From Demequina aurantiaca (GTDB taxonomy: Bacteria > Actinomycetota > Actinomycetes > Actinomycetales > Demequinaceae), in NCBI RefSeq assembly GCF_000975135.1, contig NZ_BBRF01000001.1:744296-808295 (forward strand): 64,000 nucleotides of DNA, given 5' to 3'. A program made the translations under genes and the position numbers. Positions 48,979 through 58,589 of this stretch are shown piece by piece; the first letter of the stretch is position 1; each line of letters begins with the position of its first letter. The notes beneath the pieces are model-generated. The model was not told the origin of the DNA. It searched no databases and saw only the letters and a list, made by a program, of their open reading frames with translations.

Positions 48979-50997
48979 ATGCCGACTCCAGCACCTGAGC
49001 GCGAGACGCGCGTGCTGAGCCACGAAGGACTCGTCTTTGGCTGCGACTACAACCCCGAGCAGTGGCCCCGTGAGGTATGGCACGAGGACGTCGCCCTCAT
49101 GCGTGAGGCGGGCATCACGCTCGTAGCGGTCAACATCTTCGGCTGGGCGACGGTGAACCCCGCCGACGGCGTGTGGGACTTCACTCTCCTCGACGAGATC
49201 CTCGAACTTCTCCACGCCAACCACATCGCCGTCAACCTCGGCACGGCAACCGCGTCCACTCCTGCGTGGTTGACCACAGCACATCCCGAGGTACTGCCGG
49301 TGGCGGCTGACGGGACCCGGCGCTTTCCGGGCGGCCGTCAGGCGTGGTGCCCGAGCTCGCCTGTGTATCGCGAGCGGTCGCTCGACCTTGTCACACGCAT
49401 CGCGGATCGCTACGGCGACCACCCGGCGATCGCCCTGTGGCACGTCTCAAACGAGCTCGGGTGCCACAACGCCTTGTGCTACTGCGACGTCTCCGCGGCG
49501 GCCTTCCGTGAGTGGCTGCGCGAGAAGTATGGCTCGGTAGAAGCACTCAACTCCGCCTGGGGCACCACCTTCTGGAGCCAGCGCTACGGAGCCTGGGAGG
49601 AGATCCTCCCTCCCCTCGCGACACTCTCGACCACCAACCCGGGGCAGGAACTCGACTTTCACCGGTTCAGCTCGGACGCAATGTTGGAGCAGTATCGCGC
49701 CGAGGCCGAGGTTCTCCGCGCCCGCAGCACCGCACCCGTGACGACCAATTTCATGGTGGCTGCGCACATTCGCAACCTCGACTACTGGTCATGGACAGCG
49801 GACATGGATCTGATCGCGAATGACCACTACCTCGATCACCGACTCGCAGACCCGGTTGCGGAGATGAGCTTTACGGCCGACCTCACCCGGGGTCTCGCGG
49901 GCGGTAAGCCGTGGCTACTGATGGAAACCGCCGTCGGCGCAGTGAATTGGCAGCCACTCAACGTCGCACGGGTACCCGGTGAGCTCGAGCGGCAGATGAT
50001 GAGCCACCTCGCTCGCGGAGCCGATGGTGTGTGCTTCTTCCAATGGCGCGCCTCCGTGCAGGGGAGCGAGAAATTCCATTCTGCCTTGGTGCCCCACGCT
50101 GGTACGAATACCCGCGCTTGGCGTGAGGTGGTCGCCCTTGGTCAACTCATGAAGGACCTCACCGAACTGCAGTGGACGCGCGTACAGGCCGACGTCGCGC
50201 TGCTCTTCAGTTGGGATTCCTGGTGGGCCGGCGACGCCGAGAACCGGCCCAGTAGCGAGGTGAAGTATCTCGAGCAGGTCCACGCGGCTTACTCGGCGCT
50301 GCGAGCCAGCGGAGTCACCGTCGATGTCGTGGCGCCCGGCGCTGACCTCTCCGCATACAAGCTGATCATCCTTCCCGAGCTCTATTCCGTCTCGGACACG
50401 GACGCAGGGGCTATCGCCGATGCCGTGGCTGCCGGAACCTCCGCCTTCGTCACCTTTTTCAGCGGCATCGTCGACGAGAACGACGCGGTGAGACTTGGCG
50501 GCTACCCCGGAGCCTTCCGCGACATGCTCGGGATTGTTGTTGAGGAATTCTTGCCAGTTGCGGCCGATGTAAGGTTGTCGCTTTGCTCCGGTGGTTCGGC
50601 ACGGCTGTGGTCGGAATTTGTGCGACCTGACGGAGCCGAAGTGGTGGACTCATTCGCAGATGGGCCCGTCGCGGGGAGCCCGGCTGTCACACGACACCAG
50701 CATGGCGCTGGGACCGCGTGGTACGCGGCAACGGCACTCGAAGCGGACTCGTTCGCCGCCCTGATCACCACGGTGGTCGACGAGGCCGGCGCCACGCGCT
50801 TGCCAGGTGCGGGGCCCGAGGTCGAGGTTGTTCGCCGCGTCGGCGGTGAAGACTCCTATCTCTTTGTCATCAACCATTCACGCCGTGACGTCAATGTCTC
50901 GGCCAAGGGGACAGAGCTCATCAGCGGCGTGGAAGCCGATGGTGTGCTCGTCGTTCCCGCGGGAGCGGCCCGCATTGTCCGAGAGGAGTCGGCATGA
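48979..50997 (+). CDS. GH42 beta-galactosidase
   Basis: A 672-residue cytosolic glycosidase that removes galactose from beta-galactosides. The GH42 features are the YNPEQWP start, the acid/base Glu159 in HVSNELG, the nucleophile Glu316 in LMETAVGAVNW, the zinc-type cysteine cluster CHNALCYCD and the C-terminal trimerisation domain (~390-600). No signal peptide is present, so substrate must be imported first. ATG 48979 has AAAGGG upstream. It overlaps the first permease gene by 4 bp. Confidence 0.94.
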   Translation: MPTPAPERETRVLSHEGLVFGCDYNPEQWPREVWHEDVALMREAGITLVAVNIFGWATVNPADGVWDFTLLDEILELLHANHIAVNLGTATASTPAWLTTAHPEVLPVAADGTRRFPGGRQAWCPSSPVYRERSLDLVTRIADRYGDHPAIALWHVSNELGCHNALCYCDVSAAAFREWLREKYGSVEALNSAWGTTFWSQRYGAWEEILPPLATLSTTNPGQELDFHRFSSDAMLEQYRAEAEVLRARSTAPVTTNFMVAAHIRNLDYWSWTADMDLIANDHYLDHRLADPVAEMSFTADLTRGLAGGKPWLLMETAVGAVNWQPLNVARVPGELERQMMSHLARGADGVCFFQWRASVQGSEKFHSALVPHAGTNTRAWREVVALGQLMKDLTELQWTRVQADVALLFSWDSWWAGDAENRPSSEVKYLEQVHAAYSALRASGVTVDVVAPGADLSAYKLIILPELYSVSDTDAGAIADAVAAGTSAFVTFFSGIVDENDAVRLGGYPGAFRDMLGIVVEEFLPVAADVRLSLCSGGSARLWSEFVRPDGAEVVDSFADGPVAGSPAVTRHQHGAGTAWYAATALEADSFAALITTVVDEAGATRLPGAGPEVEVVRRVGGEDSYLFVINHSRRDVNVSAKGTELISGVEADGVLVVPAGAARIVREESA

Positions 50998-51908
50998 CTG
51001 CCACCACAACCGGGGTGCGGGTGAAGAAGCCCGCGCGCAAGCGGGCGCAGCACAAGCGTGCGATCGCGTTCTTCGTGACGCCGTTCGCGGTGCTCTTCAG
51101 CCTGTTCTATCTCTTACCGATCGGGTACGCGATCCGTCAATCGCTCATGGTGGTCGAGCGTGAGGGCACCTTTGGAGCGCCCACCGAGGTCTTTGGCGGG
51201 CTTTCGCAGTACGCCCAGGTGTTCCAGGACAACGACTTTGTCTCCTCGCTGGGACGCATGTTCCTGTTTGGGATTGTGCAGGTTCCCATCATGTTGGGTC
51301 TCGCGCTGCTCTTCGCACTGCTGCTGGACTCGCCGCTCCTGCGCGGAAAGCGATTCTTCCGCCTGGCCTTCTTTGTGCCGTACGCCGTACCCGGCGTCAT
51401 CGCGGCCATCATGTGGGGAAACCTGTTCTCCCCCAACTTGTCGCCCTTCACTGACCTGACGAGCAGCGTGGACTTCCTCGGCGCTGACCTGGTGCTGTGG
51501 TCCATCGCGAATGTCGTGACGTGGGTTTTCGTCGGCTACAACATGCTGATCATTTACTCGTCGCTGCTTTCCATCCCGGCAGAAACCTATGAGGCCGCGC
51601 GGATGGATGGAGCCGGCCAATTCCGCATTGCGTGGTCCATCAAGATTCCACTGATCCGTCCGGCGCTTGCACTAACCGCGGTGTTCTCCATCATCGGCAC
51701 GCTCCAGCTTCTCGCGGAGCCTCAGGTCTTTCAGTCATTTAGTTCTGCCGTTACCAGCACCTTCACCCCCAACATGGCGGTGTACGCGACGGCGTCCATA
51801 CCGAACTCCAACCTTGCCGCCGCCATGTCCGTGGTGCTCGCGTTGGTCACGTTCGTCCTGTCCTTCTCCTTCCTCAAGTTCACTCAGCGAAAGGAGGCCC
51901 GGTCATGA
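50994..51908 (+). CDS. Sugar ABC transporter permease, MalF type
   Basis: A 304-residue CUT1-family permease with six helices and the EAA loop EAARMDGAGQFRIAWSIKIP near 198, which docks the ATPase. The basic N-terminus (KKPARKRAQHKR) is cytosolic. It overlaps both neighbours by 4 bp. It forms a heterodimer with the next protein to import a galacto-oligosaccharide. Confidence 0.92.
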   Translation: MTATTTGVRVKKPARKRAQHKRAIAFFVTPFAVLFSLFYLLPIGYAIRQSLMVVEREGTFGAPTEVFGGLSQYAQVFQDNDFVSSLGRMFLFGIVQVPIMLGLALLFALLLDSPLLRGKRFFRLAFFVPYAVPGVIAAIMWGNLFSPNLSPFTDLTSSVDFLGADLVLWSIANVVTWVFVGYNMLIIYSSLLSIPAETYEAARMDGAGQFRIAWSIKIPLIRPALALTAVFSIIGTLQLLAEPQVFQSFSSAVTSTFTPNMAVYATASIPNSNLAAAMSVVLALVTFVLSFSFLKFTQRKEARS

Positions 51909-52810
51909 GCTCCACCGTCCAGAGAACCAAGGAGATCGAGGCTTCACGCGCAAGCAAGGGCGCACGCGGTCCCCGCGAGCACGTCATGTCTCGCACGGTC
52001 GCCATGGTCATCATGGGTGCGTTCACCCTGTACTTCCTGATCCCCATTTGGTGGCTGCTGGTCGCCGGCAGCAAGGACACCGGCTCTATCCTCACCACCA
52101 ACCCACTGTGGTTCGCTGACTTCCAGTTGTTCCAGAACATCGGCGACCTGTTTGCCTATCGTGATGGCGTCTACCTCGAGTGGCTGCGCAACTCCGTGCT
52201 GTACGCGGGGGTGGGTGGAGCCGTAGCGACGCTGCTGGCCGGCATGTGTGGCTATGCGCTAGCCAAGTACCGCTTCCGCGGTCGCGAAATGATCTTCAAC
52301 GTCGTCCTCGGCGGCGTACTCGTTCCGGCCACCGCTCTTGCACTGCCGCTGTTCCTCATCTTCAGTGAAGTGCAGTTGACCAACACTTTCTGGGCCGTGT
52401 TCCTGCCCTCAATCGTGAGCCCATTCGGGGTCTACCTGACCCGAATCTTCGCAGCATCGTCCGTCTCGGACGAACTTCTTGAGGCCGCACGCCTCGACGG
52501 CGCCGGTGAAGTGCGAACCTTCTTCACCGTCAGCATCAGGCTCATGGCACCGGCGCTCATTACTGTGTTCCTCTTCCAGTTCGTCACCATCTGGAACAAC
52601 TTTTTCCTGCCGCTCATCATGCTGCGGGACGAGTCGCTCTTCCCCGTGACGTACGGCCTGTACGCCTGGAACACCCAACTCAACCAGTTGCCCGAACTCC
52701 GCAGCCTCGTGCTGATCGGCGCACTCGTTTCCATCGTTCCGTTGATCGTGGCGTTCCTGTCACTGCAGCGGTTCTGGCGCAGCGGCCTCGCGGCCGGTGC
52801 CGTCAAATAA
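51905..52810 (+). CDS. Sugar ABC transporter permease, MalG type
   Basis: A 301-residue CUT1-family permease with six helices and the EAA loop EAARLDGAGEVRTFFTVSIR near 193. It follows a 40-residue polar start. It overlaps the MalF-type gene by 4 bp, and the binding-protein gene follows after 49 bp. Confidence 0.92.
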   Translation: MSSTVQRTKEIEASRASKGARGPREHVMSRTVAMVIMGAFTLYFLIPIWWLLVAGSKDTGSILTTNPLWFADFQLFQNIGDLFAYRDGVYLEWLRNSVLYAGVGGAVATLLAGMCGYALAKYRFRGREMIFNVVLGGVLVPATALALPLFLIFSEVQLTNTFWAVFLPSIVSPFGVYLTRIFAASSVSDELLEAARLDGAGEVRTFFTVSIRLMAPALITVFLFQFVTIWNNFFLPLIMLRDESLFPVTYGLYAWNTQLNQLPELRSLVLIGALVSIVPLIVAFLSLQRFWRSGLAAGAVK

Positions 52811-52859
52811 ACCTTCCACGCGCGCACGCGCAGGGATACACAAGAAAGTAGAGGATGCA

Positions 52860-54185
52860 ATGAAGCACACTAAGACTGCAGCGGCCGCAGCCGTTGCCCT
52901 ACTCTCGTCAGTCACGTTGGCAGCGTGCTCGTCGAGTGATGATTCCGTAGCCGGCGGTGCCTGTGAGCCCGCCGGAGAGAACGTCACGCTCGAGTTCACC
53001 AGCTGGATTCCCGGCATCGAAGGCGTCGTCGACCTGTGGAACGCCGAGAACCCCGACATTCAGGTCAAGGTGCAGACCGGCCCCAACGGCAACGGCGGCA
53101 CGTACAAGAACTTCTTCAACCAGATCGAGGCAGGCAATGCTCCTGACCTTGGGCAGATCGAGTACGACGCGTTGCCCAACTTCCTGGTCCAGGACGGACT
53201 CGAGGACATCGGCAACTGTGAAGAAGTAATGGCGGCCAAGGACGACTTCGTCGACTGGACCTGGAGCCAGGTGACGCTTGGAACCGAATCGTCGGTCTAC
53301 GGTGTCCCGCAGGACTCAGGCCCCATGGCGCTGTTCTACCGCAAGGACCTCTTCGAGGAGAACAACATTCCGGTGCCCACCACCTGGGCCGAATACGCCG
53401 ATGCTGCCGCACAGGTCAAGGACGCTGGCGGCTACATCACCAACTTCTCGCAGTCCGACATCAACCAGTTCGCTGGCTTTGTCTGGCAGGCCGGTGGTAG
53501 CTGGTTCTCCACCGAAGGTGACGCTTGGGACGTGACCCTCGACTCGCCCGAGTCGGTACAGGTTGCTGACTACTGGCAGGATCTGCTCGACAAGGATCTC
53601 GTCTCCACTGTTCCCGCATGGACCGACGAGTGGAACAACGCCTACAACTCCGGTGACGCGTGGACCTGGGTGTCCGCGGTGTGGGGCGCCAACTCCATCG
53701 CCAGTGGCGCACCTGACACTGCCGGCAAGTGGGCCGTCGCTCCCGCACCGCAGTGGACCGAGGGTGGCACCGACGCCGGCAACTGGGGTGGCTCGTCCAT
53801 CGCAGTACTCAAGGGCAGCGACCACAAGTACGAAGCTGCGAAGTTCGCACTGTGGCTCAACACCTCCGATGAGTCGCTGACGGCACTGAACGAGGCCGCC
53901 AACATCTACCCGGCGACCAAGGAGGGTCTCAACCTTCCCGTCCTGAAGGAGGGCGTCGAGTTCTATGGCGACCAGGCCATCTACGACGTGTTCAAGGATG
54001 CCTCGTCACAGGTTGTCCCCGACTTCACGTGGGGTCCGACCATGACGCAGGTCTACGCGGACGTCTCTGACGGCTTCAAGAACGCCGTCAGCGGATCGGG
54101 CACGCTCGCGAGCGCGCTAGCAGATGGCAACGCGTCAACCATCGCCGCTCTTGAGGCGCAGGCTATCCCGGTGGCGGGCGAGTAG
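52860..54185 (+). CDS. Sugar ABC transporter substrate-binding lipoprotein
   Basis: A 441-residue CUT1-type binding protein. The signal peptide ends in the lipobox TLAACSSS (Cys21), then a mature domain with LEFTSWIPGIEGVVDLWNAE and a GWAVAP-type late block (KWAVAPAPQW). It captures the oligosaccharide at the cell surface. The gene comes after both permease genes, whereas most such operons place it first. GAGG lies close upstream of ATG 52860. No ATPase gene is present in the operon. Confidence 0.92.
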   Translation: MKHTKTAAAAAVALLSSVTLAACSSSDDSVAGGACEPAGENVTLEFTSWIPGIEGVVDLWNAENPDIQVKVQTGPNGNGGTYKNFFNQIEAGNAPDLGQIEYDALPNFLVQDGLEDIGNCEEVMAAKDDFVDWTWSQVTLGTESSVYGVPQDSGPMALFYRKDLFEENNIPVPTTWAEYADAAAQVKDAGGYITNFSQSDINQFAGFVWQAGGSWFSTEGDAWDVTLDSPESVQVADYWQDLLDKDLVSTVPAWTDEWNNAYNSGDAWTWVSAVWGANSIASGAPDTAGKWAVAPAPQWTEGGTDAGNWGGSSIAVLKGSDHKYEAAKFALWLNTSDESLTALNEAANIYPATKEGLNLPVLKEGVEFYGDQAIYDVFKDASSQVVPDFTWGPTMTQVYADVSDGFKNAVSGSGTLASALADGNASTIAALEAQAIPVAGE

Positions 54186-54208
54186 CCTTCCGCATCCTCA
54201 ACTCAGGC

Positions 54209-54244
54209 ACTGTGGGCGTCGGCACTTTTGCCGGCGCCCACAGT
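54209..54244 (+). terminator. Hairpin between the binding-protein and GH36 genes
   Basis: ACTGTGGGCGTCGGCA (54209-54224) pairs with 54229-54244 with one G-T wobble and a CTTT loop. It may partly terminate or stabilise the upstream mRNA, lowering expression of the GH36 gene relative to the transporter. Confidence 0.6.
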
Positions 54245-54294
54245 CGTCTGGACGCTCTCCCTCACCCCTCGCACCCAGTCATAAGGTGGACATT

Positions 54295-56499
54295 ATGAAC
54301 GCAGCTATTCGCACCATCCACCTGACCGGTGGCGAGGTGAGCATCGTCGTAGCCCTCGACGATCGCGGACCCCGGGTGTTGCACTGGGGCAAACGTCTCG
54401 CGGCTGCAGAGGTTGACTGGCTCGCGGCCACGTCAGACCCCGCGGTCACCTTCAGTTCGTTCGATGCGCCACGCCACTTTGGCTTGCTTCCCGTCACTGG
54501 CGACGGGTGGTCGGGGACGCCAGCCCTGGAATGGCATCGGGCTGGCACGGCGGCCGACCCAGCGCTCGTCCTCAATGAAGCCACGGCACACGGCCACCAC
54601 GAGGACGGAACCGCCACGGGCCTTACCCTCACGCTTGACGATGAGCGCTCCGACGTTCGTGTCGGCCTCACGCTCACCCTCGACTCGCACGGCGTGCTGT
54701 CTATTCAAACCGAGGTGACCAGTACCGCGACGTCGGGCGACGCGCTCGACCTCGCCGGCGTGCGAGCGGTCATGCCCTTGCCTGCTCGCGCCACCGAGCT
54801 TCTGGACTTTAGCGGCCGCTGGACGCGCGAGCGCGCGCCTCAACGCATGCCAGTGGTGGATGGTTCGCATCGGCGCACGACGCGGCGGGGTCGACCAGGG
54901 CACGATGCCCCCTTCCTCACCATGGTCGGCACCCAGGGTTTTGGCTTTGGGAGTGGCGAGGTGTGGAGTGCCCACGTTGCCTGGTCTGGCGATCAGGACG
55001 TGAGCGTCGAAAGGCTGCCCGAGGGCGCCGGTGTGCACTCTGCGGCCATCGTTGCGGGCGAGCTCCTGGCTCCCGGGGAGGTGCGTCTCGGCCCCGACGA
55101 GACCTATCGCTCGCCCATCGTGATCTTTGCTCGGGCAGAGACAGGCATCGACCAGGTCAGTGAGGCGCTCCATGGCTATGCGCGCGACCTGAGCGCACAC
55201 CCCGCGACGCCCCGGCCGCTGACCCTCAACACGTGGGAGGCCGTGTACTTCGAGCACGACCCCGCCAGACTCATCGCACTTGCCGGCGTCGCCGCTCGGG
55301 TGGGCGTGGAGCGATTCGTGCTCGACGATGGTTGGTTCGTGGGTAGACCCAACGATCGCTCGGGTCTGGGCGACTGGGTCGTGGATACCTCGAAGTGGCC
55401 CGCTGGGGTAGAGCAGCTCGCGGACGTAGTTCACGTTCTCGGGATGGAGTTTGGGCTGTGGTTTGAACCCGAGATGGTCAATCGCGACTCCGACCTCGCA
55501 CGCCAGCACCCGGAATGGCTCTTGGGAACCCGAGACAACCCCGCCGAGTGGCGGCACCAACTGGTACTGGACCTCACCCTGCCCGACGTGCACGATTACC
55601 TCCTCGAACGCATGAGTGCCGCCGTGACGTCCATGGGCCTGGACTACATCAAGTGGGATCACAACCGGGATCTGCATGGTGCCGTCTCGCGCTCCATGGG
55701 CGGCGCACCCGCTGTCCACCGGCAGACTGCCGCCACCTACGCGCTCATCGATGCACTGCGTGAGCGTCACCCTGAACTCGAGATTGAGTCGTGTGCGTCC
55801 GGAGGAGCTCGCGTGGATCTTGGGATACTGGCCCGCACCCAGCGCGTGTGGGCATCCGATACCAACGACCCCGTAGAACGGCAGTCGATTCAGCGCTGGA
55901 CAGGAGTGTTGGTGCCCCCCGAGGTGATGGGCTCACACCTGGGCCCCGCCACGGCCCACACCACTCACCGCACCGCCGATCTGGAGTTTCGCCTCACCAC
56001 TGCCCTGTTTGGCCACGCCGGGATCGAGTGGGACCTCGGTGGGTGTTCCGAGGACGAGTTGGCCCTGATCTCCCGCTGGGCGGAGACCTACAAGGAACTT
56101 CGCCCGCTCCTGCACCACGGTCGCACCGTGCGAGCTGATAGCGACGACCCCGGCGCGTTGCTGCACGGCGTCGTCTCCCACACCGGCGACCATGCGCTAT
56201 TCGCCTGGGTGCGGGTGTCAACCTCGAGCCCGGCGTTCACTCCGCGGACACAGTTCCCGGGCCTCGATCCGTCGCGTGAGTACACCGTGATCGCGCGAGA
56301 GGAACTCGGCCTCGCCAGTCGTCACCAGGTGTCCGACCCACCCTGGATGACAGCCGACCAGCCCCTGAAAGTCACGGGACGCTTCCTGGCGGAGGTTGGC
56401 ATTCCGCTCCCCCTGCTCAATCCGGGTACCGCACTTGTTCTTGAGTTCCGTGCCTCGTCCGTTACTCCATCTGACAACGCAAAAGAGCCCCGGCCGTGA
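54295..56499 (+). CDS. GH36 alpha-galactosidase
   Basis: A 734-residue cytosolic glycosidase of clan GH-D that removes alpha-linked galactose from raffinose-type sugars or galactomannan fragments. The N-terminal beta-supersandwich precedes a barrel with the nucleophile Asp455 in DYIKWDHNR and the acid/base Asp522 in ASDTNDP; FVLDDGWF and ESCASGGAR also fit. ATG 54295 follows AAGGTGG. It lies 109 bp after the binding protein, across a hairpin, and has no separate promoter that I can see. Confidence 0.93.
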   Translation: MNAAIRTIHLTGGEVSIVVALDDRGPRVLHWGKRLAAAEVDWLAATSDPAVTFSSFDAPRHFGLLPVTGDGWSGTPALEWHRAGTAADPALVLNEATAHGHHEDGTATGLTLTLDDERSDVRVGLTLTLDSHGVLSIQTEVTSTATSGDALDLAGVRAVMPLPARATELLDFSGRWTRERAPQRMPVVDGSHRRTTRRGRPGHDAPFLTMVGTQGFGFGSGEVWSAHVAWSGDQDVSVERLPEGAGVHSAAIVAGELLAPGEVRLGPDETYRSPIVIFARAETGIDQVSEALHGYARDLSAHPATPRPLTLNTWEAVYFEHDPARLIALAGVAARVGVERFVLDDGWFVGRPNDRSGLGDWVVDTSKWPAGVEQLADVVHVLGMEFGLWFEPEMVNRDSDLARQHPEWLLGTRDNPAEWRHQLVLDLTLPDVHDYLLERMSAAVTSMGLDYIKWDHNRDLHGAVSRSMGGAPAVHRQTAATYALIDALRERHPELEIESCASGGARVDLGILARTQRVWASDTNDPVERQSIQRWTGVLVPPEVMGSHLGPATAHTTHRTADLEFRLTTALFGHAGIEWDLGGCSEDELALISRWAETYKELRPLLHHGRTVRADSDDPGALLHGVVSHTGDHALFAWVRVSTSSPAFTPRTQFPGLDPSREYTVIAREELGLASRHQVSDPPWMTADQPLKVTGRFLAEVGIPLPLLNPGTALVLEFRASSVTPSDNAKEPRP

Positions 56500-56510
56500 G
56501 GCCGGGACTC
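56485..56510. terminator. Terminator at the end of the galactoside operon
   Basis: GAGCCCCGGCC (56485-56495) pairs with 56500-56510 with one C-A mismatch. The GTGA loop contains the TGA stop of the GH36 gene. A preceding A run serves as a T run for the convergent minus-strand gene. Confidence 0.7.
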
Positions 56511-56529
56511 CCTTGCATGCGAGCTATCT

Positions 56530-58386
56530 CTAGAAGGTCGTCACCAGCGAGTTAGACGCGGCAATGATCGCCACTGCCATCGCATTGATGAAGCCGGCAA
56601 TGTACGGGTTGTTGGTCTCGCGGTAGATCTTGCGCGAGATCACCGCAGCCGCCGGGAGCATGATCAGCGTCGGGAAGAGCCAGATGCTGAAGATGCCCCC
56701 GAATCCATCAACAAGGTGTCCCGTGTCGAAGAAGGTCGAGTACTGCCAGACCACGAGGACTAGCGGACCGAGCGCGTTGAAGAACGCGAGCAGTGCGGTG
56801 TTCACCCACTCCTTGCCGCCAATTGAGATGCGACTGAAGGAGTTGACGATGATGGAGTTCGCCACAAAGTAGATCAGGAACAAGGGCAGGACCAGCAGTG
56901 CGTAGCCAATCTTGTCTGGGGGGAAGACCTTGATCGCGAAGACCCACAGACGGAAGTCCGTCTTGAAGAAGTAGTCGACGAAGAACACCAGGCTGAAGGA
57001 CGCGGAGACCACAATCGCCGCGAGCCCTACGCCCTTGCCAAACGAGGCCCAACCGGGGAGGACCCCGATGTCCCGCAATGTCCTGCCCTGCTTACGGACG
57101 TTGAAGAGGTACGAGATCGTCATCACGATGGCTGCAAAGACACCGTTGATCGCGGCCCACAGTGCGATGAAGAACACTGCGCCCTCAACGAAGAATGAAG
57201 GCTCCGAGTTGAATACCACGCCGGAGAGGCTGGTCTGCTTACTGAGCCACAAGTAGCTCCATGCTGAGAACACCGCCGAGATCAAGAGACCTCCCCAGAA
57301 CCACACCTTGCCAATGCGGTTCGCGGGGGCGATGGCCATCTTCTCCTTGACCTTGAGCGAGGAGAACGCGCGCGTCTGCAGCATCGTGCGGGTGAATGCC
57401 ACCAGGAAGATACCGAAGGCGATCACGCCGAGCGTCGTGAAGAACTCCTTGGCCTGCCAGATCTGTCCGCCACCAACGTCCTGATTCGGTGCACCAAGCG
57501 TGGTGTCGAAGAAGTCGATCTGGTTGCTGACGGTTTCTGCTGAGATGGTGCCCCACGGGTGCGTCTCGGCGGGAGTGTGCAGAATACGCACGGCATCTAC
57601 GCCATCAATGTTCTCTGTGTAGTAAGTGTCCACATCACGCACGTCGTCGTACGTTCCCGGCGCGGCGCCAAAGTGCAGGAATGACTGAGCGTTGTCAGTG
57701 GTAGCGAACTCACGTGGCGGGGTGAGAACTTCGCCCTCGGGGCTGTAGGAACGGAAGAAGAACTCGTCGTACTGGTCGGCGTTGAGACCAACGTCGCGCG
57801 ATCCGTACATGTTGTAGTAGGCGTTGTCGTTGGCGGCGTCGTTGTAGAACGCCTCATTGTCGACGAGGAAGACCGAAGCGATCAGCGGCGTAGGCATTTC
57901 GTTGTCAATCGCAACTGAGAAGTTCGCTGCACGGGCGCCGTTGGAGTGGCCCGAGACGCCGATTCGTGCGGGGTCCACGTAGGGCAAATCAGCCATCAGC
58001 TTGACGGCGTCGTACATGCCCGTTCCGCCTACAGGGATCTCATCAGCGGGAAGCGGGTCAGAGTTGCCGTGTCCGTACATGTCAATCGAGATGACAACGT
58101 AGCCGCGTCGCGCCAGTTCGACGTAGTTCGCGTCCTGCATCTCGCGGTTGTTCCACCAACCGTGGCTCACCACGACAGCCGGGGCGGGGTTCTCCACCGT
58201 CGCGTTCTCTGGCTTGAACAGCAGCGCGTTCAACATGCGCCCCGAGGAGGTTTCCCATTGCATGTCCTTGATCGTGACCTTGCCGCCGTTGGTTTGCACC
58301 AATGAGGCGCCCACTGCCGAAATCAACACGAGGACAAGCGAGAGGATCAGCCAAAAGCTGTTCCGCTTCACCATTGTGGTTTTCAT
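56530..58386 (-). CDS. Alpha/beta-hydrolase fused to polytopic membrane domain
   Basis: A 618-residue protein. A signal/anchor helix (about 10-28) leads into an outer alpha/beta-hydrolase domain (about 35-300) with an oxyanion block VVSHGWW and the nucleophile elbow GVSGHSNG (Ser). A likely catalytic His sits in PAETHPWG. After ~310 come about eight hydrophobic helices with little loop. The hydrolase part resembles dienelactone hydrolase/acyl-esterase proteins. Its codon use looks somewhat lower in GC than its neighbours. Acyl-ester hydrolysis at the membrane is inferred. A TGCAC-N4-GTGCA site upstream links it to the glycerol genes. Confidence 0.75.
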   Translation of the reverse strand: MKTTMVKRNSFWLILSLVLVLISAVGASLVQTNGGKVTIKDMQWETSSGRMLNALLFKPENATVENPAPAVVVSHGWWNNREMQDANYVELARRGYVVISIDMYGHGNSDPLPADEIPVGGTGMYDAVKLMADLPYVDPARIGVSGHSNGARAANFSVAIDNEMPTPLIASVFLVDNEAFYNDAANDNAYYNMYGSRDVGLNADQYDEFFFRSYSPEGEVLTPPREFATTDNAQSFLHFGAAPGTYDDVRDVDTYYTENIDGVDAVRILHTPAETHPWGTISAETVSNQIDFFDTTLGAPNQDVGGGQIWQAKEFFTTLGVIAFGIFLVAFTRTMLQTRAFSSLKVKEKMAIAPANRIGKVWFWGGLLISAVFSAWSYLWLSKQTSLSGVVFNSEPSFFVEGAVFFIALWAAINGVFAAIVMTISYLFNVRKQGRTLRDIGVLPGWASFGKGVGLAAIVVSASFSLVFFVDYFFKTDFRLWVFAIKVFPPDKIGYALLVLPLFLIYFVANSIIVNSFSRISIGGKEWVNTALLAFFNALGPLVLVVWQYSTFFDTGHLVDGFGGIFSIWLFPTLIMLPAAAVISRKIYRETNNPYIAGFINAMAVAIIAASNSLVTTF

Positions 58387-58548
58387 TGCTCTCTAACTCC
58401 TTTGTTATGAGGCACCGGCGACGCTTTTCGACAGTGCTACTTAGCCCTGACGCTGTGATCGATCGCAATTTCTACGAGTCAGCATTCTTGAGGGGACTAC
58501 CGAAGGCTATGGCTGCCTCCGCTGTGCTGAACTGTTTTGAGTTGAACC

Positions 58549-58562
58549 TGCACCAATGTGCA
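58549..58562. promoter_or_regulatory. TGCAC-N4-GTGCA inverted repeat upstream of the hydrolase gene
   Basis: TGCACCAATGTGCA lies about 165 bp before the hydrolase start in a 203-bp gap that holds no other gene. The same arms and spacing occur at 60387-60400 beside the SorC-type regulator, suggesting the same protein binds both. Confidence 0.55.
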
Positions 58563-58589
58563 CGCTGGTTAGTGTGACCTGGAATACAG

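Noticed and set aside
54433..55770. 445-residue minus-strand open frame
   Set aside because: It is antisense to the GH36 gene, whose catalytic motifs are intact.
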